A stretch of 6,451 nt of DNA, from assembly GCA_902461475.1 (NCBI GenBank), contig CABPXX010000080.1, positions 1 through 6,451 on the forward strand, in the 5' to 3' direction. The position numbers were made by a program, and so were the translations under genes. Positions 1 through 5,114 of the stretch are shown piece after piece. The first letter of the stretch is position 1. Every line of letters starts with the position of its first letter. The DNA comes from an uncultured Eubacteriales bacterium. GTDB taxonomy: Bacteria > Bacillota > Clostridia > Oscillospirales > Oscillospiraceae. The notes below the pieces were generated by a model that had not been told where the DNA came from, made no database searches, and saw only the letters and a list, made by a program, of their open reading frames with translations.

Positions 1-1
1 T

Positions 2-694
2 GTAGACGAGGCGGCCAGCCACCCCCAAGTGGTGGCGGACATCCTCGCCCACGGCATCCAGGCGGCGGTGGTGCTCCCCCGCATCTGCTGGGACGGAGAA
101 CTGGACACTCTAAACCAGCAGCTCACCGTGTGCAAAGAGCTGGGTATTTCCCATGCTCTGGTGGGCAATCTGGGACTGCTGGACGTGGCCCGGGATTTGG
201 GCTTTACCCTCCACGGAGACTACGGCCTCCAGGTGTTCAACAGCCACGGGGTGGAGGAATACCGCTGCCTGGGCCTTGCCTCTCTCACCGCATCCTTTGA
301 GCTGAAGCTGGCCCAGATTCGGGATCTGTCCAAGACTTTGCCGGTGGAGCTGCTGGCCTATGGCCGCCTGCCCCTGATGATTACGGAGAACTGCGCCATG
401 AAGGCGGGGGATGGCCAGTGCTGCTGCGGCAACGGCAACACCCTCACCGACCGCCGAGGGGTGGGCTTCCCGGTCCTCAAGGCCTGGGGCTGCCGCAACG
501 AGATTTTCAACGCCGACACCCTCTTTTTGGCGGACAAGTCCGGGGACTATCTCCGGGCCGGGGTGTCTGGGCTGCTGCTGTTTACCACCGAGGACGCCCA
601 AACCGTGGTGGACATGGTGCGGCGTTATCAGGGCGTGGGGGACGCTGCCCCCGCGTCCTATACCCGAGGTCTCTACTATAGAGACGTGGAGTAA
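2..694 (+). CDS. U32 family peptidase-like protein, C-terminal part (5' end outside window)
   Basis: The frame is open from the left edge to the TAA at 692-694, giving about 230 residues of a longer protein. The U32 signature is clear: YGRLPLMITENCAMK, encoded at about 359-403, followed by LTDRRGVGFPV, then CRNEIFNADTLFLADK, and a TRGLYYRDVE tail. Cysteines lie at codons 392-394, 419-427 (three in a row) and 491-493. Known U32 members (TrhP/YegQ, RlhA, UbiU/UbiV) act in RNA hydroxylation or ubiquinone hydroxylation, and UbiU/UbiV bind an iron-sulfur cluster through cysteines, so a modification role is as plausible as the historical 'collagenase-like peptidase' label. The tail resembles the long U32 proteins with a DUF3656 region found in Clostridia, but that part would lie outside the window. 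The family call is firm; substrate and full length cannot be told. The start lies off the left edge, so the GTG at 29 should not be taken as the start. Confidence 0.9.
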   Translation, partial: VDEAASHPQVVADILAHGIQAAVVLPRICWDGELDTLNQQLTVCKELGISHALVGNLGLLDVARDLGFTLHGDYGLQVFNSHGVEEYRCLGLASLTASFELKLAQIRDLSKTLPVELLAYGRLPLMITENCAMKAGDGQCCCGNGNTLTDRRGVGFPVLKAWGCRNEIFNADTLFLADKSGDYLRAGVSGLLLFTTEDAQTVVDMVRRYQGVGDAAPASYTRGLYYRDVE

Positions 695-699
695 AAAAG

Positions 700-830
700 C
701 AAAGGCTCCCCTGTGTAAGGGGAGCTGGCAGCCGTTAGGCTGACTGATGGGTTGACCGAACCCAGGCCGCAACAATCCCTCCGTCACCGCCTACGGCGGC
801 GACACCTCCCTTTACACAAGGGAGGCTTTC
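700..830. repeat. Intergenic palindromic repeat (MITE-like or structured-RNA element)
   Basis: Nearly the whole gap between the U32 gene and maf is an imperfect inverted repeat. The left arm is about 701-754 and the right arm about 770-830; AAAGGCTCCCCTGTGTAAGG at the left end mirrors the CTTTACACAAGGGAGGCTTT type sequence at the right end. Three small hairpins sit inside: GCTCCCC 705-711 with GGGGAGC 719-725 (7 bp, loop TGTGTAA); CCGCC 787-791 with GGCGG 795-799 (loop TAC); CCTCCC 805-810 with GGGAGG 820-825. A short GGGTT/AACCC stem (749-753 / 759-763) caps the centre. I recognise this style as a repeat seen between genes in many Oscillospiraceae genomes, but copy number cannot be checked here. 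There is no transposase and no long T-run in the forward direction. The A-run at 693-698 would be a T-run on the minus strand, so it could work as a terminator for antisense transcripts. Confidence 0.75.
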
Positions 831-845
831 ACCTGCTTAAACAAT

Positions 846-853
846 AAGGAGGA
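846..853 (+). promoter_or_regulatory. Ribosome binding site of maf
   Basis: AAGGAGGA ends 9 bases before the ATG at 863. It is a near-perfect Shine-Dalgarno sequence and fixes the maf start. It begins only 16 bases after the repeat at 700-830. Confidence 0.8.
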
Positions 854-862
854 ACCATTTTT

Positions 863-1427
863 ATGGATATCATCTTGGCATCCCAGTCCCCCCGGCGGAA
901 AGAGCTGCTGGGCCAGATGGGGCTGCGGGGCTTTAAAATCACCTCCCCGGAGGTGGACGAGACGGTGGAGGAGCACATGCCCCCCGCCCAAGTGGTGGAG
1001 GAGCTGTCCCGGCGCAAGGCCCTGGCGGTGGCCGGGCACGCCGCCCCCGACGACCTCATCATCGCCGCCGACACGGTGGGGGCTCTGGAGGGACCAGCGG
1101 GAGGCCTTTGCCATGCTCACCGCCCTCAGCGGCAACCGCCACTACGTCTACACCGGACTCACCGTCATTCAGGGAGACCAGGTGGTGACCCAGCACGAGT
1201 GCACCACCGTCACCTTCCGGGAGCTGGAGCCGGAGGAGATCTCCCACTACATCGCCACCGGCGAGCCCATGGACAAGGCTGGGGCCTACGGCATCCAGGG
1301 CCTGGGCGCCATGCTGGTGTCCGGCATTGAAGGAGACTATTTCAACGTGGTGGGCCTGCCCATCTTCCGGCTGAGCCGGATTCTGGCGGGCTTCGGTCTG
1401 GACCTGTTCCAGATGGCCGACCACTGA
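863..1427 (+). pseudogene. maf: Maf-family nucleotide pyrophosphatase, disrupted by deletion and frameshift
   Basis: Maf proteins hydrolyse non-canonical or modified nucleoside triphosphates to monophosphates in the cytoplasm and were first named as septum-formation inhibitors. The N-terminal half reads from ATG 863 with the hallmark ASQSPRRKELL (residues 6-16), an EVDE segment and IIAADTV with its catalytic Asp (codon 1070-1072). The C-terminal half is in a different frame: DQREAFAMLTALSG from 1092, then EPMDKAGAYGIQG and GDYFNVVGLPI, ending at TGA 1425-1427. Only 13 bases separate DTV (ending 1078) from DQREAF (starting 1092). Bacillus subtilis Maf has 12 residues there, so about 23 bases seem lost together with the frame. 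The lost stretch carried LGKP, whose Lys is part of the active site. Read straight through, frame one stops at 1330 after 155 mostly nonsense-tailed residues. A second ATG at 1113 opens the 104-residue C-terminal piece, with GGGAGG (1099-1104) ahead of it. An assembly error is possible; otherwise the gene is inactive. Confidence 0.85.
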
Positions 1428-1431
1428 GGAC

Positions 1432-1436
1432 AGGAG
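1432..1436 (+). promoter_or_regulatory. Ribosome binding site of mreC
   Basis: AGGAG lies 5 bases before the ATG at 1442 and only 4 bases after the maf stop codon. This supports the mreC start and translation from a shared transcript. Confidence 0.65.
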
Positions 1437-1441
1437 ATACT

Positions 1442-2272
1442 ATGAAGGGATTTTTCCGGAACAACGGAGGGCTTTTGGTGGTGGCGGCGGTACTGCTGGC
1501 CGCCCTGCTGGCCATTCTCTCCGCCATCACCGGGGCCAACCCCATTACCAACGCCCTCCAGGTCATCACTCGCCCGGTGGGGTCGCTGACCTCCGGCATC
1601 TCCAACTGGTTCCAGGGGCAGCACGACCGCCTCACCGGATATGACCAGCTGTTGGAGGAAAATGAGAAGCTGAAAGAGCAGCTGGCCGAGCTGGAGGAAC
1701 AGGTGCGAGAGGGGCAGGACGCCCTGCGGGAAAATGAGCGGCTGCAATCCCTGCTGGGAGTGGCCCAGGAGCACCCGGATTGGACCTACGCCTCCGCCAC
1801 CGTCATCCAGCGTTCCACCACCAACTGGGCCAACCAGATCACCATCAGCGTGGGCAGCGGCCAGGAGGTGGAGGCAGGCGACTGCGTCATAGACCAATAC
1901 GGCAATCTGGTGGGCGTGGTGAAGGAAGTGGGCACCAACTGGGCCCTGGTGGACACCCTGCTGGACCCCGGCATGGAGTTGGGGGTGCGGGTGGCCCGCA
2001 CCGACGACAGCGCCATGGCCCAGGGGGATTTTACTCTCATGGGCGAGGGCAAGCTGCACATGACCTATATCCCCCAGGACGCCCAGCTGATCAGCGGCGA
2101 CCAGGTGACCACCTCGGGGCTGGGAGGCAAGTACCCCGGCGGCCTGCTGGTGGGCCAGGTGGAGAGCATCGACACGGAGGCCGATGGCATCAGCCGTTCG
2201 GCGGTGCTGCGTCCCAGTGCGGATGTGGAAAACATCCGATATGTGTATGTGATCACCAACTTTGAGCAATGA
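1442..2272 (+). CDS. mreC: Rod shape-determining protein MreC
   Basis: 276 residues, a normal MreC length. MreC is the bitopic membrane scaffold of the elongasome, linking cytoplasmic MreB and membrane MreD to the penicillin-binding proteins that build the side wall. Visible parts in order: a short basic cytoplasmic N-terminus (residues 1-9), one hydrophobic membrane segment (about 10-30), a linker, a coiled coil (about 66-105, with LEENEKLKEQLAELEEQV heptads), then the extracellular double beta-barrel. The barrel has ATVIQRS, GDCVIDQYGNLVGVVKEV, the family hallmark TSGLGGKYPGGLLVGQV, and the terminal ENIRYVYVI strand. AGGAG at 1432-1436 supports the ATG, 14 bases after maf. The maf-mreC adjacency is usual for Firmicutes, but mreB and mreD, which commonly sit on either side of mreC, are absent: maf abuts it upstream and mutS follows. 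The protein looks intact. Confidence 0.95.
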   Translation: MKGFFRNNGGLLVVAAVLLAALLAILSAITGANPITNALQVITRPVGSLTSGISNWFQGQHDRLTGYDQLLEENEKLKEQLAELEEQVREGQDALRENERLQSLLGVAQEHPDWTYASATVIQRSTTNWANQITISVGSGQEVEAGDCVIDQYGNLVGVVKEVGTNWALVDTLLDPGMELGVRVARTDDSAMAQGDFTLMGEGKLHMTYIPQDAQLISGDQVTTSGLGGKYPGGLLVGQVESIDTEADGISRSAVLRPSADVENIRYVYVITNFEQ

Positions 2273-2299
2273 AACGGCTCCCCTCCACAGGGAGCCGTT
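2273..2299 (+). promoter_or_regulatory. Perfect 10-bp hairpin between mreC and mutS
   Basis: AACGGCTCCC (2273-2282) pairs perfectly with GGGAGCCGTT (2290-2299) around the loop CTCCACA. It starts one base after the mreC stop codon. No T-run follows (CCAGGCAATC), so it is not a good intrinsic terminator. A role in mRNA end protection, processing or partial attenuation between mreC and mutS is inference. Confidence 0.6.
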
Positions 2300-2321
2300 C
2301 CAGGCAATCTGTGAACGATAG

Positions 2322-2327
2322 AAAGGG
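2322..2327 (+). promoter_or_regulatory. Weak ribosome binding site deciding the mutS start
   Basis: AAAGGG ends 10 bases before the ATG at 2338. It is weaker than the sites of the neighbouring genes. It supports 2338 over an in-frame ATG at 2269-2271 that overlaps the mreC stop and has no clear site of its own. Confidence 0.45.
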
Positions 2328-2337
2328 CGTGCACTCC

Positions 2338-4962
2338 ATGGCGGAACTCACCCCCATGATGAAACAATATATCAAAATGAAGCAGGACAATCCCGATTGC
2401 CTGCTTTTCTTCCGGTTGGGGGACTTTTATGAGATGTTCCAGGACGACGCCAAAATCGGCGCCCAGGAGCTGGGCCTCACCCTCACCACCCGGGACCGCA
2501 ACAAGCCGGAGGAGGAGCGCACCCCCATGTGCGGGGTACCCTATCACTCCGCCCAGAACTACATCGCCCGACTCATCAAGCGGGGCTATAAGGTGGCCAT
2601 CTGCGAGCAGATGGAGGACCCCGCCACCGCCAAGGGCCTGGTGGAGCGGGACATCGTGCGCATCGTCACCCCCGGCACCGCCATGGACGACGTGATGCTG
2701 GACGAGAACAACAACAACTACATCTGCTGCGTGTACCTGGACGGGGACCGGGCAGGGATGGCGGTGTGCGACGTGTCCACCGGCCAATTCCACACCACCC
2801 CCTTCTCCGGCACCGACTGGCTGCCCCACTTGTGCAACCAGCTCTCTGCCTGTCCCCCCAGCGAGGCCATTCTCTCCCCCCAGGCCGCCGCACAGCGGGA
2901 ACTGGTGGAATTTTTGCGCCAGCGGCTGGACTGCCTGTGCCAGACGGGAACGGAAGAGCAGTTTGACCCCCAGGCCGCCGGGTCCGCCCTGGAGGTGTGC
3001 GGGTTGTGGGAGACAGGGGCTCCGCTGCCGGAGCACGACCTGGCCTGTTACCAGGCAGCAGGGGCTCTGGCCGGGTACCTGACCCAGACCCAGAAGACCG
3101 ACCTCACCCACCTGGGCCCCCTGGTAGTGGAGCAGCCCGACCAGCGGCTGTACATGGAGCTGGACCTCACCGCCCGGCGCAACCTGGAGCTCACCGAGAC
3201 CATGCGCAGCAAGGACAAGAAGGGCTCCCTCCTCTGGGTGCTGGACCGCACCCGCACCCCCATGGGCCACCGGATGATTCGGGCCTGGCTGGAGCGCCCC
3301 TTGCGCTCCCCCCTGGCCATCACCCGCCGTCAGGACGGAGTGGCCGCTCTGGTGGACAACCTGGTGGCCCGGGAGGAGCTGGGCCACGCCCTGCGCCAGG
3401 TGCCCGACCTGGAGCGGCTCATCGGCAAGGTTGGCTACGGCTCCGCCAATGCCCGGGACATGAAAGCCCTGGCCCAGGGCCTGGGGATGCTCCCCACCCT
3501 GGCCGCCCAGCTGGAGGCCCTCACCGGCCGGGCCATGGAGGGCATCAAGGACGGCATGCTGGGCCTGGAGGACCTGCAACAGGCCATTGATGGGGCCATC
3601 CGGGACGAGGACGACGACCACCGCCTCCCCTTCACCATCCGAGAGGGCGACTTCATCCGCCCCGGCTATGATGAGCAGGTGGACCACCTGCGGGACATCC
3701 TCACCAACGGGGCGGATATGGTCATTGCTCTGGAGAGCCGGGAGAAGGAGCGCACCGGCATCAAGAGTCTGAAGGTCCGGTATAATAAGGTGTTCGGCTA
3801 CTACATCGAAGTGTCCAAGTCCAACTACGACCTGGTGCCTGAGGACTACATTCGCAAGCAGACCCTGGTCAACTGCGAGCGGTTCATCACCCCCGAGCTC
3901 AAGGACCTGGAGCATGAGATTCTCTCCGCCCAGACCCGCATCACCGCCCTGGAGTACCAACTGTTCTGCCAGCTGCGGGACACCGTGTCCGCCCGGGTGC
4001 GGGAAGTGCAGCGGGCCGCAGGCAGCGTGGCCCAGCTGGACGTGCTCCTCTCCTTTGCCACGGTGGCGGTGGAGCGGAACTACTGCCGCCCGGTGGTGGA
4101 CGAGAGCGGGGTCATCGACATTCAGGAGGGCCGCCACCCGGTGGTGGAGCACACCCTGAAAGACACCCTCTTCGTGCCCAACGACACCCACATGGACGAA
4201 AATGAGCACCGTCTGTCCATCATCACCGGCCCAAACATGGCAGGCAAAACCACCCACCTTCGCCAAGGGGCTCTCCTTGACATGCCGTCCCAGATGGGCT
4301 GCTATGTCCCCGCCCGCTCCGCCCACATCGGGGTGGTGGACCGGGTGTTCACCCGCATCGGGGCCTCCGACGACCTGGCCGCCGGACAGTCCACCTTCAT
4401 GGTGGAGATGAGCGAGGTGGCCCAGCTGCTCCAAAACGCTACCCGCCACTCCCTGCTCATTCTGGACGAGATCGGCCGGGGCACCTCCACCTACGACGGC
4501 ATGTCCATCGCCCGGGCGGTGCTGGAATACTGCGCCGAGGCCAAAAAGCTGGGGGCCAAGACCCTGTTTGCCACCCACTACCACGAGCTCACCGCCGTGG
4601 AGCAGGAGCTGGAGGGGGTCCACAACTTCCACATTGCGGTGAAAAAGCGGAAGGACGACATTGTCTTCCTGCGCAAAATCATCCCCGGCGGGGCCGACCA
4701 GAGCTACGGCATCGAGGTGGCCAAGCTGGCGGGCGTGCCCAATCCCGTCATTGCCCGGGCCCGGGAAATTCTGGCCCAGCTGGAAAGCCAAGGGGCGGTG
4801 GCCCCGGTGGGCACCGTGTCCGCCCCGGCCCAAGAGCAGATGACCCTGGGCGATCTCACCGGCGGCGAAGTGCTGGACACCCTGCGCAACACCGCCGTGG
4901 ACACCCTCACCCCCATCGAGGCGCTGAACCTGCTCTATCAATTGAAGCAAAAATTGTCCTAA
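2338..4962 (+). CDS. mutS: DNA mismatch repair ATPase MutS
   Basis: 874 residues, the usual MutS length. MutS binds mismatches and small loops in new DNA and, in its ATP-bound sliding-clamp form, recruits MutL. The mismatch-reading Phe-X-Glu is F30-Y31-E32 in RLGDFYEMF. Connector, lever and clamp regions follow, with RYNKVFGYYIEVSKSN near residues 480-495. The ATPase carries Walker A GPNMAGKT (631-638), GASDDLAAGQSTFMVEMSE, Walker B LLILDEIGRGTST (706-718, D710-E711) and the ATHYHEL His (H747). The C-terminal QMTLGDL (near 840) sits where many MutS proteins carry a QxxLF-type sliding-clamp motif and looks degenerate. The start at 2338 gives the family-like MAELTPMMKQY; the upstream ATG at 2269 adds 23 unlike residues. 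Oddity: in residues 638-651, just after the Walker A Lys, nine residues differ from the near-invariant STYMRQVALIVLMA pattern, including a Pro in the helix. mutL is not in the window. A terminator follows at 4971. Confidence 0.96.
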   Translation: MAELTPMMKQYIKMKQDNPDCLLFFRLGDFYEMFQDDAKIGAQELGLTLTTRDRNKPEEERTPMCGVPYHSAQNYIARLIKRGYKVAICEQMEDPATAKGLVERDIVRIVTPGTAMDDVMLDENNNNYICCVYLDGDRAGMAVCDVSTGQFHTTPFSGTDWLPHLCNQLSACPPSEAILSPQAAAQRELVEFLRQRLDCLCQTGTEEQFDPQAAGSALEVCGLWETGAPLPEHDLACYQAAGALAGYLTQTQKTDLTHLGPLVVEQPDQRLYMELDLTARRNLELTETMRSKDKKGSLLWVLDRTRTPMGHRMIRAWLERPLRSPLAITRRQDGVAALVDNLVAREELGHALRQVPDLERLIGKVGYGSANARDMKALAQGLGMLPTLAAQLEALTGRAMEGIKDGMLGLEDLQQAIDGAIRDEDDDHRLPFTIREGDFIRPGYDEQVDHLRDILTNGADMVIALESREKERTGIKSLKVRYNKVFGYYIEVSKSNYDLVPEDYIRKQTLVNCERFITPELKDLEHEILSAQTRITALEYQLFCQLRDTVSARVREVQRAAGSVAQLDVLLSFATVAVERNYCRPVVDESGVIDIQEGRHPVVEHTLKDTLFVPNDTHMDENEHRLSIITGPNMAGKTTHLRQGALLDMPSQMGCYVPARSAHIGVVDRVFTRIGASDDLAAGQSTFMVEMSEVAQLLQNATRHSLLILDEIGRGTSTYDGMSIARAVLEYCAEAKKLGAKTLFATHYHELTAVEQELEGVHNFHIAVKKRKDDIVFLRKIIPGGADQSYGIEVAKLAGVPNPVIARAREILAQLESQGAVAPVGTVSAPAQEQMTLGDLTGGEVLDTLRNTAVDTLTPIEALNLLYQLKQKLS

Positions 4963-4970
4963 CATTCCCA

Positions 4971-5007
4971 AGAGGCCGTGCAGAATTGTCTGCATGGCCT
5001 CTTTTTT
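4971..5007 (+). terminator. Intrinsic terminator after mutS
   Basis: AGAGGCCGTGCAGA (4971-4984) pairs with TCTGCATGGCCTCT (4989-5002) around the loop ATTG: 14 bp with one G-U pair. Six T's follow at 5002-5007. It starts 9 bases after the mutS stop and closes the maf-mreC-mutS transcript. Confidence 0.93.
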
Positions 5008-5071
5008 GACAATCTCTTTACATGATTCATACCTTTGTCCGATAGCGCCGTTTGCAGGCTTCCCTTATAAT
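5006..5071 (+). promoter_or_regulatory. Candidate promoter region of the phosphoesterase-like gene
   Basis: A perfect -10 hexamer TATAAT lies at 5066-5071, 43 bases before the ATG at 5115, but no good -35 is found 15-19 bases upstream of it. Separately, a perfect TTGACA at 5006-5011 overlaps the end of the terminator T-run; the best -10 at about 18 bases from it is TACCTT (5030-5035), a poor match. One of these, or an activator-assisted mix, probably starts transcription of the next gene. Nothing else is seen in the 5008-5096 stretch. Confidence 0.4.
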
Positions 5072-5096
5072 GCCATCTGCGAGAATTGGAATCATT

Positions 5097-5103
5097 AAGG
5101 AGG
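5097..5103 (+). promoter_or_regulatory. Ribosome binding site of the phosphoesterase-like gene
   Basis: AAGGAGG, 11 bases before the ATG at 5115. It is a strong match and settles the start, which also gives a proper signal peptide. Confidence 0.85.
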
Positions 5104-5114
5104 AAACAATACAT

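Noticed and set aside
110..787. Minus-strand open frame opposite the U32 gene
   Set aside because: It is a shadow of the U32 codons that runs into the intergenic repeat, with no motif or start signal.
811..842. Possible promoter before maf (TTTACA at 811-816 with TTAAAC at 837-842)
   Set aside because: The -10 match is only three of six with a 20-base spacer, and the TTTACA is part of the repeat arm, so there is too little support.
1076..1094. Programmed ribosomal frameshift in maf
   Set aside because: The five-G run at 1078-1082 is slippery-looking, but a slip cannot restore the roughly 8 missing residues including LGKP.
863..1330. A 155-residue protein from the first maf frame alone
   Set aside because: After about residue 76 it reads Arg/His/Pro-rich nonsense overlapping the true C-terminal Maf frame, so it is annotated as part of a broken gene.
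2269..2337. mutS starting at the ATG overlapping the mreC stop
   Set aside because: It would add 23 residues unlike any MutS N-terminus, with a hairpin inside and no clear ribosome site. MAELTPMMKQY at 2338 fits the family.
2065..4995. Very long minus-strand open frame (976 codons) opposite mutS
   Set aside because: It mirrors mutS codons, giving a His/Gly/Val/Leu-rich product with no recognisable domain. High-GC codon bias opens such antisense frames, and the + strand here is clearly MutS.
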